The notes under the pieces: model-generated
Databases searched by the model: none
The model's input: the letters and a program-made list of their open reading frames with translations, nothing else
What the model was told of the DNA's origin: nothing
In this document: positions 41,969 to 52,084 of the stretch, piece by piece
How positions within the stretch are numbered: the stretch's first letter is position 1
Layout: every line of letters starts with the position of its first letter
DNA from: Lepidostoma basale
Lineage: Eukaryota > Arthropoda > Insecta > Trichoptera > Lepidostomatidae
Direction: 5' to 3'
Assembly: GCA_022606425.2 (NCBI GenBank)
Contig: JAHDVF020000938.1
Location: 372,001-436,000, forward strand
Length of the DNA: 64,000 bases
Made by a program: the position numbers and the translations under genes

Positions 41969-43841
41969 TAGGGATGGGAAGCCCCAGGACTGTTATCGGT
42001 ATACGGCTACCTGCTCTCGTGGTGTCGATGAGTCACTATAATGATTTTGTAATGATATGTACGTTATGATATGTACGATGAGTCACTAATGATTGGTTTT
42101 TACCGAATGCAGTGCTTTTTTGTTATAAATGTGTTTACTGCAATTAAATGAATTCATTCGTGTGTCACCACTCGTTACGCACTATGGATACTTTATTTTC
42201 CAACATTGATTTGAAGAAATTACATGGCGATATTAGCCCTCAAACTCGAACAGTGATTCACAACGTATTCTTGTTTGTCAATGAATTGAAAAGTGATCCG
42301 AATAAAATAGCTTCTCTTAATTTCAACAAACCACGTGAAATGGCCGCGTTTATTTGTGGTGTGAGTAGAGTGACAGTGGACCGAATAAAGACTGAATTAT
42401 TGCAATCAAGCAGCCCCTGTACACCAAGAGCAAATTTTAAGAAACAAGAAACTGTCACCAATATTGACGATTTTGATAAAAGTGTATTGAAGCGGACTGT
42501 AGGTTCATTTTATGATAGTGGAGAGTATCCGTCCGTGGCGAAAATATTAGAAAAATACCGAGAGCAATTACCTGATTTTAAATGCGGAAAAACTTCGATG
42601 AGAACACTCATGAAGGAGATTGGGTTCAAGTATAAGAAAAATGCCGAAGGACGTAAATATTTAATGGAAAGAACAGATATTGTTTGTGCCAGAATGGACT
42701 TTTTAAGGAAATTGGATTTACTTAGAAGAACTAACGATCAGCGGCCGCGTTTCTATCTGGATGAAACATGGATTAATCAAAACCATTCAAGAAAGCGTAT
42801 GTGGCTTGGAAGCAACGATGAAGGAGGTTTCAAGAATCAGCCTGTAGGAAAAGGTCAAAGATTGATAGTTTGCCATGCTGGTTCCGCAAGGACTGGCTTT
42901 GTTCCAGAAGCGAAGCTAATATTTAAAGCGGTAAAATCGAAGGATGCTGATTATCACACAGAAATGGATGGCGATACATATATGGCATGGTTTTCCGCAT
43001 TCCTAAATATACTTGAAGAGCCCTCAGTTATAATCGTCGATAACGCAAGCTATCATTCGATGCAGTTGGAAAAAATACCCACAAGAAACACAAGGAAAGC
43101 CGAGATTCAAGAATGGTTATCAAAAAAAAACATTCAATATTCCAGCAGAGAAATTATAGAAGAGTTAATAAAAAAAGTAAAAGCCAGTAACCCGCAGAAG
43201 GTCTACGCTTTAGACAGTCTGGCAAATGAACGAGGCCACGAAGTAATACGGCTGCCTCCATATCACTGTCAATATAACCCAATAGAATTAATTTGGGCAC
43301 AAGTAAAGGGAGAAGTTGCAAATAATAATAATACATTCAAGATAGCAGATGTTGAAAATCACCTCCACCGAGCCATCGATAATGTCACAAAAGAAAACTG
43401 GGCCAAATGTGTGAGACATGCCGAGGAACTTCAAAACAGTGACCTACAGAAAGCTCTTATTAGAGATCAGGCGCCGCTTATAATAAATTTGGCAGAAGAC
43501 ACTGATGAAGAAGACTCCGATGAGGATTGATACATTTTTTTGTAATATAAACGGCTCTTTTAAGGGCCACAATATGATCTACTTTGTTTTTTATACTTAA
43601 CTTTCTTTCTGGGTTTATAGACATACGGTATACAAATTTTAAAATTAAACAATTTTTCTGTTTTTACTGGTATTTAATTTAGTATCTGGTAGTCACTAAT
43701 TTCATACTAATTTAAACGCACGTAAAACCCATAAATAAAGTTTAATATCAAAACTTTGTTAACTCGTTAAAGTTTATGAACAAGATACGATAATAAACGT
43801 TACTTATCGATATATTTATTTTATTGTTACGCCCATCCCTA
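41969..43841 (+). mobile_element. IS630-Tc1-mariner superfamily transposon, DD81/82E type, complete
   Basis: The element spans 41971-43839 (1869 bp) between TA dinucleotides at 41969-41970 and 43840-43841, the target duplication typical of the superfamily. Its termini are GGGATGGG at the left and CCCATCCC at the right, so the terminal inverted repeats are short (8 bp perfect). Sub-terminal TTATCGGTAT and TTATCGATAT motifs occur near the two ends. One long ORF (42148-43530) fills most of it, with about 180 bp of 5' and 310 bp of 3' non-coding sequence. No decay is visible. Confidence 0.88.
42148..43530 (+). CDS. DD81/82E mariner-like transposase
   Basis: A 460-codon uninterrupted transposase that would cut and rejoin its own element at TA sites in the nucleus. 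Residues about 30-85 are predicted helix-turn-helix DNA binding (AAFICGVSRVTVDRIKTEL). The catalytic triad is Asp205 in FYLDETWINQ, Asp298 in VIIVDNASYH, and Glu380 in YNPIELIWAQVK, with 81 residues between the second Asp and Glu. That is far longer than the 34 of mariner or Tc1, and close to the DD82E group I recall being named Sailor. The tail is acidic (AEDTDEEDSDED). The first ATG (42148) has T at -3. The in-frame ATG at 42184 has A at -3 and G at +4 and may be the real start (448 residues). An AATAAA is present near 43734. It is flanked by the element's own ends, with no host gene nearby. Family is certain; subgroup is inference. Confidence 0.9.
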   Translation: MNSFVCHHSLRTMDTLFSNIDLKKLHGDISPQTRTVIHNVFLFVNELKSDPNKIASLNFNKPREMAAFICGVSRVTVDRIKTELLQSSSPCTPRANFKKQETVTNIDDFDKSVLKRTVGSFYDSGEYPSVAKILEKYREQLPDFKCGKTSMRTLMKEIGFKYKKNAEGRKYLMERTDIVCARMDFLRKLDLLRRTNDQRPRFYLDETWINQNHSRKRMWLGSNDEGGFKNQPVGKGQRLIVCHAGSARTGFVPEAKLIFKAVKSKDADYHTEMDGDTYMAWFSAFLNILEEPSVIIVDNASYHSMQLEKIPTRNTRKAEIQEWLSKKNIQYSSREIIEELIKKVKASNPQKVYALDSLANERGHEVIRLPPYHCQYNPIELIWAQVKGEVANNNNTFKIADVENHLHRAIDNVTKENWAKCVRHAEELQNSDLQKALIRDQAPLIINLAEDTDEEDSDED

Positions 43842-43939
43842 AACCGCTCCATAAGGCCCGTAAGTGCAAGCGAGATAGACATAGGGAAATGATTTATGGC
43901 CCCAAGACTCACTTCTGAGCGGCTCTAGTATAGTCGCGC

Positions 43940-44520
43940 AGAGGAGCCGATCGGCCTCTGGCATCTAGGATATCACTGTAACTCGACAGCTAAATGGCTC
44001 AAAGCATTGTAAAATGGTAAATTTCTATTAGAAGAGCAAACCCTTTGTAAATGGGTAGTAGAGAAGAAGAGAAATGTAGAACAATGCATTTGTTTCAAAA
44101 TATTTTTAGCATCTTACTCAAAATGCACTCTCGCCGTGTTGGTGAATAAATGAAGATAAATGAACTAAAAGTTTATTTAAATTTATACTGTTGCTTATTT
44201 AAATACACATTTGATATGTATGCAGATGAGAAAGCTTCAGAACCAAGGGGAGAAATAAATTAACATGTCTTGCTGAGTTACCATGCATACAACTCAACCA
44301 TTTCGAAGTATACGCAGAATAGCTTCTTTGAAATATTAAAATCTATTGTATTATTTATTATAACACTCTTCTAACAAACGCTGCATAAATTTCACGTGTT
44401 TTATTATGATTGAAGATTCTTTGTCTAGGAGTTTAAGACATGAACATTAAACTCTCTGACAGATCGAAATCCTAAGTGGTCCATTATGGTGTGTGGGCTC
44501 AAATGACCGTTTTAGATAAT
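43940..44520. other. No gene recognised
   Basis: AT-rich; no repeat or coding signal. Confidence 0.45.
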
Positions 44521-44524
44521 TACT

Positions 44525-44690
44525 AAACAAACAAACCATCACGCCGTTTCCCCGCAAGGTAGGCAGTTGACATGGACGATCCGGACTTATGTGTTTATTT
44601 AATTAACTTAAGAATCACTTTACATCGATTTTGCTCATGCTATCATGAAGTAAAGAACGATTCAACAAAATAATAATAATATATATTTTT
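44525..44690. mobile_element. RTE-A 3' stub (minus) joined to SINE S1 3' end (plus)
   Basis: 44528-44575 has CATCACGCCGTTTCCCCGC and GTAGGCAGT. 44625-44690 has TTTACATCGATTTTGCTCAT and the ATTCAACAAAATAATAATAA tail of S1. Confidence 0.5.
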
Positions 44691-45715
44691 TCGCATTTAT
44701 AAATTTCAACGAAATCAAATAAATACATATAATTAGTTACTTAGTAAATACAAATAATTAGTTACCTAGCGCCTAATTATGTGTTAAGGTAAAATTTTCA
44801 GAAAGCTCTTTGCAAGCAATGAGACCTTGAATTTTTAAAATTATTTTTACAGGTTTTCCAAAGGGCTCGTATTTTGGCAAGCACTCTGAATAGGAGCCAT
44901 CAAACGTAGAATTAGCATTATCGAGGGCGCGCAGAATCAGTTAGGGCGCGGGAGGCAACAATAACAGACGAGAGAGTATTTTAAGAACCCTATTATTATT
45001 TTGTTATCTGCGAAACACATTCACCAAACTTGGGCCGCACTTTCGCTTCCAACTCTGTCCACACTGCGGAGTCTTTCCGTCTTATATCATTTGAGACTCC
45101 TTCCAATAGATTCAAAGTTTTTGGCTGACTTACTTACTAACCATGTTAGGGTATAATTGTACTGTGAAAAAGATCGTTAACCCTTAAATGCATTCTGTTG
45201 CATATCTGCAAAAATTTATTCAAGCGCTTATAACTCTGTATACATGCAATAAATGAACTCCAATGCATAGTGTTGCGTAAGTGTAATTATTCGATTAGAT
45301 GTCTCTGTAAGCAAAAAATTGACATTTTAATAAATAAAAAAACGATGGGTGCAGATGTGTCACATTTCTGAGAGTTTCAACATCTATTTTCATTTGGGGT
45401 TACTGGACATAAAACGAAATAAAATAATTATATACTCCATAAAGGTGAGTCTACCATTGTTTATTAATTTTTTATTTATATTTTTGTAATAATTGCAAAA
45501 AGTAAACAAAACATGCAGTGCATAAACTATGAATACAATCCAAAAATAAACTTACATATTTTTTAAATTATTTTTCCCGTTATTTTCAACCTAATTTTAG
45601 CATAAAAATATTTTTACTTTTGAATTTGGAAAAATCATGCATTTAAGGGTTAAAGTATTACTATATTGAAATTTAACTTGTTGAACGCTTAGGCATTAAC
45701 ACTGTGAAATTCCAT
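44690..45715. other. No gene recognised
   Basis: Mostly AT-rich. 44900-45080 is more mixed. No open frame or repeat match. Confidence 0.45.
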
Positions 45716-45771
45716 TGTAATATACTTAGGAAATTGAAAATAACATTGTTTAATCCACAAAATATTAAAAA

Positions 45772-45810
45772 ACACGACATGTTTCGGAGGATACCTCCAT
45801 CTTCAGGTGT
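45772..45810 (-). ncRNA. Hammerhead ribozyme motif (family E, minus)
   Basis: Exact inverted copy of the plus-strand motif: stem I ACAC (45810-45807) with GTGT (45775-45772), CTGAAGA, GGAGG/CCTCC, GAAACATGTC ending at 45776. Transcripts of either strand would therefore carry an active-looking ribozyme. Confidence 0.85.
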
Positions 45811-45830
45811 AAACATATAATGATATTTTT

Positions 45831-45869
45831 ACACCTGAAGATGGAGGTATCCTCCGAAACATGTCGTGT
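45831..45869 (+). ncRNA. Hammerhead ribozyme motif (family E, plus)
   Basis: Stem I ACAC/GTGT (45831-45834 with 45866-45869), CTGAAGA 45835-45841, an extra T, stem II GGAGG/CCTCC with loop TAT, GAAA 45856-45859, CATG minimal stem III within palindromic ACATGT, GTC ending at 45865. Further pairing outside stem I (ATATT with AATAT) is possible. This is a type I layout: the RNA would be cleaved after 45865. Confidence 0.85.
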
Positions 45870-45934
45870 TTTTTAATATTTTGTGGATTAAACAATGTTA
45901 TTTTCAATTTCCTAAGTATATATTGAGAATTAAA

Positions 45935-46070
45935 TATATTTTACCGGAGTGACAAGTTTCACTTTGATAGATCTTTATCAAATGTTATACGAATAAATTT
46001 CAAAATGTCCTTAATAAAACTTGTAGAAAACTGTCATTTTCTTCTACTAGTTTGAACTCGTGAAAAATTC
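45935..46070. repeat. Foldback family B, copy B7
   Basis: Minus-strand core at 45947-45987: TTGATAA, GAAACTTGTC, CACTCC. Stem II is not clear in this copy. Terminal AAACTTGTAGAAAACTGTC block on the right. Confidence 0.5.
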
Positions 46071-46134
46071 ACGGAAGTAAACCAAAATCTACATTTAGTT
46101 TCACGGTTTGTTTGTTTAATATCATACAACAGTA

Positions 46135-46320
46135 CTTACTTACTTACTAAGACAGCCGTTGTCGTCAACTGCTAGACATAGGCCTCCCCCATACTTCTCC
46201 ATGTATCCCTGTCTTGTGCCTTTTGCATCCAATCGCCAGCAATTCTTCTAATGTCATCGGACCATCGTGTAGGGGTCTCCTTCTGTTTCGCTACCCTTAC
46301 GACGACATCTGTTACTCCCG
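46135..46320 (-). mobile_element. LINE-B C-terminal fragment
   Basis: Minus strand encodes RWSDDIRRIAGDWMQKAQDR, TWRSMGEAYV-like end. Tail TTACTTACTTACT at about 46137. Confidence 0.65.
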
Positions 46321-46364
46321 TCATACAACAGTACTTAGAACAATATTTTAAATAATCCGGAATC

Positions 46365-46745
46365 GCATCTAACTATAAGAGATGAAAGAAGCCTTAACGT
46401 CTTTGAGAGGAAAATTCTCAGACGCATGAACCACCTGATTGACTTTGTTAACAAATAGAAAAGGAGGCACAACTTTAAGCTTTATGTATTATAATTGAAT
46501 GCCAGATAGAGTCAACCTTTAAAAAATTTAAGATTACGCTGATTTAGTCATATTTGGCGAATAAATAAAGAGAATAGATAAAACCATTTCATCCCAGGAC
46601 CCCAAGGGGTGCACAAGAGTAGGCAGAACGCCAGATGACTGTGGATAGTATAGATGACTGCCACACTCTGGGTGAAATAGTCTGGAAACTAACCGCACTA
46701 GACAGTGAACGATGGAAGTGCTTCTGCAAGCAGCTCTGAATATAT
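46365..46745 (+). mobile_element. LINE C-terminal remnant
   Basis: Degenerate translation LTIRDERSLNVFERKILRRM, then FSHIWRINKENR, and a terminal TVNDGSAS-like end, from a LINE family distinct from the others here. Many stops. Confidence 0.5.
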
Positions 46746-46927
46746 GACATAGCTTTATATCTATATAAATAATAGGCAATGTTCGTATCTAAGTTACCTA
46801 TTATATATATACTCGACCACTATAGGAGCGATTTCAAGGAAAAATTCAGTTCATTGTTATTACTCCAAGGAAAGTTTAGATTGGTGTTTTGGATCAAATC
46901 AAATATAAACTTTCATCATTATTTAAC

Positions 46928-47345
46928 TTACTAACAACCACACCGTCTTTTCTTCCATGACATACTTCTCTCGCTTCCTCAACATTCATACATCGTGTCA
47001 TGCTCGCACATGGATTTCCCCGACTCCTCCCATAGCCGACATTCAATATTTGATTTATTTGATCGTGACACGTTTTTTTCAGTCTTCCTCTATTTCTAGT
47101 TCCATTTACATCATTAACATATACTTTTTTACCATTCTTTATTTATTCATTCTTTCCACGAGTCCAAACAATCTTCATTTTCCTTTCATTATTTTGTTCA
47201 TAACACTTTCATTAACACTGCATCCACTTCTAATATTTTCATTCGACACTCTATCATACACAAATTTTCCACACATTCGTCTAAAATATATCAATTTATT
47301 TACATTTCGCACGCTTAATAGTAAACTGACCGATTATGGTTTAGG
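46928..47345 (-). mobile_element. RTE-A 3' copy, degenerate
   Basis: Complement of the RTE-A terminal 360 bp (CATACATCGTGTCATGC, CCGACATTCAATATTTGAT, ACTCTATCATACACA) with deletions. A further piece of the same family lies at 47525-47590. Confidence 0.75.
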
Positions 47346-47599
47346 TCATAATTGAGTTAATATTAGACAGAGGCTTGTGTTAACGCTATCTTTCTATTTT
47401 TCACAATGTTAACGCTATCCATTCGTACGTGTTTTTCGACTGTTTTTGTTAAAACACCGACTCGTGTCAGATTGAGCAAAACTTGCTTATTTGAGTTAAG
47501 CCAGTGTTCTATTAAGCGTGCGATTTATTCTACTTTCATCTTTCTATTGCCGTATCCATGCTGAATGTGTCCAAACCATTCTTATGATCCATTAATATG

Positions 47600-48570
47600 G
47601 TTTGGACATTGGCGTTTATGTTTATTCAATTAATAATTACAGTATTACGAGTATTGTTACGTTCTAAAAATCTCCTTTAATAATCACTTTAATTTTTTTT
47701 AATATTCTCCTCTAGATTGATTAATGTTGAATTCTTTCTGAATCGGTTGAAAAATGCGAAAAAGAAATCAGGTTATTAAGACAAAGTTTCGGATTAAATT
47801 CGGAGTTGCTTTTAATACACTTACTCCCGCCTTTGTCTTCTGTGTTCCTAGTTTTTAAAAGGGGAAGAAAGTAACTTTATTTTTGTATACCTGGAAAGCA
47901 AAATGAAAGGTTATTGTCGGAGGAAACTTGTTACTTTAAAATTAACAATGGGATTCGCCCAGGGGATTCTAAAAACTTTCTCAGTTGACTCGGAGGAATA
48001 ACTTTCACAAAACTTTCCGATGGAAATGTTTGCTTAACAAATTGGCTGACCCTCAAAACCTACATCCTAAAAAATATAACGATTTAATGAATTAATAATG
48101 ATGACTCGTTAAAAATGCGAACCCTTGCCTTGCTTTTTTCGGTTTACTTTTACGGAACGTTTTCGCGTTTGTAACAAAGAAAACATATTCCATGGAGTTG
48201 ATTGATTGTTCCATAGCCGTTTACATGAATATTTATTAAACACTTTGTTAGATCAATGATAAGAGTAACATTTCAATTACGCCTTAAAACAAAAACAGAA
48301 ATAAGCCGTTCTATTTTTGTTAATTAATTCGGTTGTGTTAGCATTTCATATACGAATTGTAACAAAATAAATAGAGAAATCTAGGAGTTAGTTATTTATT
48401 ACACTAGTTTCATGCATAATGTATTCCTTCTACTGCTAAATTTTTATGACTAATATTTTCGGAAATTCGCTTAATTATATAAGTTCAAAATGATGCAAAA
48501 CATTATTTTTTTATTCTAACCTTAATAACAATTGTAAGAAATTGCAAATAAGTCAGTAACATATAATTTC
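47600..48570. other. No gene recognised
   Basis: AT-rich; no repeat or coding signal. Confidence 0.45.
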
Positions 48571-48574
48571 ATTT

Positions 48575-48660
48575 ATATTCGCCATCACTTTGTGTAGTGG
48601 ATTCATATATGAATAAATATAACTGCACTCAGTGTTACAACACTTTATTTCTTAACTAAT
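48575..48660 (-). repeat. Solitary foldback tail (families D/F)
   Basis: TATATTCGCCATCACTTTGT and AGTGGATTCATATATG are the complement of the shared 3' tail. No ribozyme core is attached. Confidence 0.5.
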
Positions 48661-48689
48661 AACATAACATAACTCACTTAACTTGAAAC

Positions 48690-49740
48690 TCCGACAAAGA
48701 ATGATTAAATGTTATATGGTCTGTTCTACTATATGGCTGCAAAACCTGGACTCAAGTGAATGTAATGAACCGGTTGGAAGCGTTCGAGATGTGGATATAC
48801 CGCAGAATGCTCCGTATACCGTGGACCAATAGGGTCAGTAATGCAGACGTACTGCAGAGATTCAGAGCCAATAGAGAGCTGTTGTCGAGTGTGAAAATTA
48901 TAAAGGTCTCATATTTGGGTCATGTGCTAAGGGGAGAAAATACCATCTACTTCGACTGATATAATGGGTAAAGTGGAGGGACGTCGGCGAGTTGGTAGAA
49001 GGCAGCTGTCCTGGCTGCGGAACATTTATTTATTTATTTGAAATAGTACACATGTACAAAACACATGTTCTAATAAAAAAACAATAAAATATTCAATTAT
49101 AAGGTTACAATAAGGTTACAAAGTAAGTTACAATATAAGGTTACATTTTGTTAACATATTTATTTAATTCTATTTTAAATTTTTTATGCTCTGCACATTT
49201 TTGACATCCTCTGGTATATCTTCATAAATTTAAATGCTTTATACATATATGAGAGAATTCTGAGATTTGTTTTTTTTTCTGAATGGGAGCCTTAGTTTAT
49301 TTTTCTTTCTTGTTTCATTTTGATGTTCATGCTGGTTACTTTTTATCTTCCTTAAAAATTCTTGGGAGGTGTGCCCATTACCAATTTTGTGAATTAGTAA
49401 TAAGCGTTGTATGTTATTATTTTTTTAATGGGGTAATTTTTAGCTCTTTATGCATCACTTTAATCTTGGCATATGTGCTTCTTCTCAAAATTATTCTCAT
49501 TGCCTTATTCTGGAGTATGGTAAATCTTCTCATATCTTCTTCATTTGCTTAGAATAGTATGTTGCTACAGTAATTTATATGATATATCGTCTAATCCTGC
49601 CAACATCAAAGAGTGGACAGGAATAACAAGAGTTCAGAACCTGTTCCAAGTGGCGCAGGATAGAGATGCCTTTGCTGCAGTGATCGCCAGCGTTGGGGGG
49701 GGGGGGGACCTGACACGGCACCGAAAGAAAAAGATAATGA
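48690..49740 (+). mobile_element. LINE-G C-terminal copy interrupted by another LINE
   Basis: Left part: VNVMNRLEAFEMWIYRRMLR, IPWTNRVSNADVLQRFRANR, VSYLGHVLRGE, then RRVGRRQLSWLRN to 49020. Right part: IKEWTGITRVQNLFQVAQDR from about 49603, ending in a G13 run and AAAGAAAAAG. Between them lies a minus-strand LINE insertion that splits the codons for LRNIKEW. Confidence 0.75.
49022..49605 (-). mobile_element. Jockey/CR1-like LINE fragment inserted in LINE-G
   Basis: Minus strand: FTILQNKAMRIILRRSTYAK, IKVMHKELKITPLKK with a later frameshift, and an (AAATA)n tail at 49022-49040. The short repeat AACAT flanks it (49021-49025 region and about 49599-49603), consistent with insertion into LRNIKEW. 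Confidence 0.65.
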
Positions 49741-49779
49741 TGTAATGAGCTTTTCAACAAAATGATAATAATAATATCT

Positions 49780-50400
49780 GGCCATAATAACGTGAGCATA
49801 CGTAAAATACGCGACTTCAACATTACCTTCGACGCGACGTGTACAGTTCACGACCGAAATATTCCATATTATTTATTCACATGTATGAGTGCCAGCATCA
49901 ACTGCGCTGCACGAACTTAATGGATGTTATAAAAGAAGAAAGTTAAACGGTTTACCGAATTTCCTTCCATAAGACAATATGAGATAAACCGGCAGTAAAT
50001 ACTTTAGTTTTACTATCGCCTTTTACGATTACGCGAGACGAAAAAATAATTTCAAGGGACGTTAAATTTTGTGGTAACTTATTCCCTACCCGGTGGATTA
50101 CATTTGCGAAGCTATAATCTACAATCTACGGTGTACTTATTGAAATTTGTTTTATGCCAAGTTTAATACTTTAGCTCTTTTATACTGTATTCGCAAATTT
50201 ATTAAACATCTTCCTTTTACCTGTTTCCTGTAAAGTGGTTTCCAATAAGCAAACCCCTAGCCAGATATCCATAAACTTAATCCTTAACTGATACATTGGA
50301 TAGGTTGTAAAAATCTTCGGAAATGTATCCTTGAAAACGTTTTTGTTTCAGCTTACACAACAAATTCAATGTGCTTACAATGTAAATCTTAAAAAAGAAA
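49780..50400. other. No gene recognised
   Basis: AT-rich to mixed; no repeat or coding signal beyond a possible SINE S1 tail at 49733-49775. Confidence 0.4.
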
Positions 50401-50402
50401 CG

Positions 50403-50470
50403 AATATACGAATTTCTTCTATATTTGCTAACACTTTTTATTGTGGATTCACATCTCAATAATATTTTGA
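50403..50470 (-). repeat. Solitary foldback tail (families D/F)
   Basis: TTTCTTCTATATTTGCTAAC and TATTGTGGATTCACATC, the complement of the shared 3' tail, abutting the RTE-A copy at 50495. Confidence 0.5.
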
Positions 50471-50494
50471 AAACATTCTATTTTCACAATACTT

Positions 50495-51046
50495 TTTTTC
50501 TAACTAACTAACTAACTAACCATCACGCCGTTTCTCCGAAGGGGTAGGCAGGAAGAGTGGACTGCCACACTTTTCTATCATGACATATTTCTCTCGCTTC
50601 CTCTACATTCACACATCGTATCATGCACGCGCGACGATTTCTCTGACTCCTCACGTGGCCGACATTCAATATTTGATTTATTTGATCGTGCCACGTTTTC
50701 CTCGGTCTACCTTTATTTCTGGTTCCATTTACATCGTAACATATAATTTTTTTACCATTCTTTCTTCATTCATTCTTTCCATATGTCCAAACCATCTTAA
50801 TGATCCTTTCATTATTTTGTTCATGACACCATCATTCGCACCGCATTCACTTCTTATATTTTCATTCGACACTCTATCATACACAGAGTATCCACACATT
50901 CGTCTAAGAGATCTCATTTCTACTGCATTTATTCTACTTTCATCCTTCTTTTGCCAGTTCCATGGTTCTCTTCCATACATAAGGGTCGGTAGAAAAACAC
51001 CATTGTGCACTGCCATTCTAGCTTTTTTGGATAGAATTCGATACAA
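50495..51046 (-). pseudogene. RTE-A reverse-transcriptase C-terminal pseudogene with (GTTA)n tail
   Basis: Tail TAACTAACTAACTAACCATC at 50503-50522. The open minus frame 51046-50729 gives KKARMAVHNGVFLPTLMYGR, NWQKKDESRINAVEMRSLRR, MCGYSVYDRVSNENIRSECG and LRWFGHMERMNEERMVKKLY. Here the codon that is TAA at 33152 reads GAA. A frameshift separates it from the last 60 codons. 5'-truncated. Confidence 0.85.
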
Positions 51047-51049
51047 TAA

Positions 51050-51925
51050 AAAATTAGTTTATAATTTGAGAGACTTAGAAAAGCTATTTATATAAATCAA
51101 GAGTATGTTTCCAACTTTACTTAAGTTGAATAAAATCTTCTCTATTATTTTATTTAGCATTCTGAGAAAGGTTTATTGAGTTATGTACGGGATGGCTGAA
51201 ACGGACATAACTATACATTATTCCAACACACATCAAAGTGCTTACTTTGGACAGTCTTTAGAAAAAAAAATTAAGTTTGCATTATCTATATTTCACCTGC
51301 TAATGGACGGCATGGATTGGAGGTGTGGGTATACGAGTAAATATCAGAATTAAAAAGATTGCAGAGAGCTTTCTAGAGACAAATATTTAATCTCGTCTCA
51401 AGCCAAACGCCCACAAATGATATACAACTTTACATCGTTAAATGTACACGTAAATGAGACTGTTCAACGAGTAGTTTTCCCTTTTTACCCAATGGGAGAA
51501 ATTAATTACTAATGTATTTATAAAGCCAAGCATTAAGAAACTTAAGAGGCCTACCCACACATTTTCAGAAACCACCGGATTTCTTAACAAATAGATAAAA
51601 ATGAGATAACATAAGAATGTTTAAAATCAATAACCTTTTTTTATTAATTTAAACGCAGTGCTATATACTAATTCAGTTTCTTTTTCTCAGCATGTTTCAA
51701 AGATATCACTAACAAGAGACTACAGAAAATAAGTTATTTTTTTCAAAACTTAAAATATTAACATGTGTTATTGTGCAGTCCCAGATATTCTGTCAATTTT
51801 TAATTTACACATATTCCATCCTTGGGTTTCTGTTTGCTCTTTAAAATATTTTCGGGTAGATTACATCATTTCTCTCGATGATGGAGGTATAAAATCTTCG
51901 AAACGCATTATCAATTTAAAAATTA
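51050..51925. other. No gene recognised
   Basis: AT-rich; no repeat or coding signal. Confidence 0.45.
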
Positions 51926-51929
51926 AAAA

Positions 51930-52010
51930 GTCATTGAAAGACGAAACACGTCATTCCCATAAAGACATAATAAAAGTTATAGTTTACAGGCGTTTCAAAT
52001 TGAAAGTTTA
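51930..52010 (+). repeat. Foldback family B fragment
   Basis: AAAGACGAAACACGTCATTC and CCATAAAGACATAATAAAAG. Only the GAAAC half of the ribozyme-like core remains. Confidence 0.5.
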
Positions 52011-52084
52011 CTTACATTTTTTATATCTGAAATGTTTTTTTTAAACTAATATTGATTCTAAGCTGTTTTAGATGTTAATAGATT

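Larger units (their letters stand above)
41914..43935. repeat. Outer inverted repeat enclosing the mariner-like element
   Basis: 41914-41957 and the complement of 43892-43935 match at 35 of 44 positions (GACTATACTASAGCCG at the outer ends, GGCCATAAAT at the inner ends). Without the 1.87-kb insert the two arms would be separated by about 60 bp, so this is probably an older small palindromic element into which the transposon inserted. Confidence 0.6.
45720..45921. repeat. Foldback family E: perfect 91-bp inverted repeat
   Basis: 45720-45810 is the exact reverse complement of 45831-45921 (91 of 91 bases), with a 20-bp AT-rich centre. Each arm contains a complete hammerhead motif. The match extends through the AAATTGAAAATAACATTG and CACAAAATATTAAAAAACAC blocks. 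Perfect identity implies very recent formation, gene conversion, or an assembly or cloning artefact. Confidence 0.9.

Noticed and set aside
49690..49708. G13 homopolymer as a quadruplex element
   Set aside because: A single run in a LINE-G terminus, which in sister copies has a shorter G or C run; may be slippage or sequencing error.
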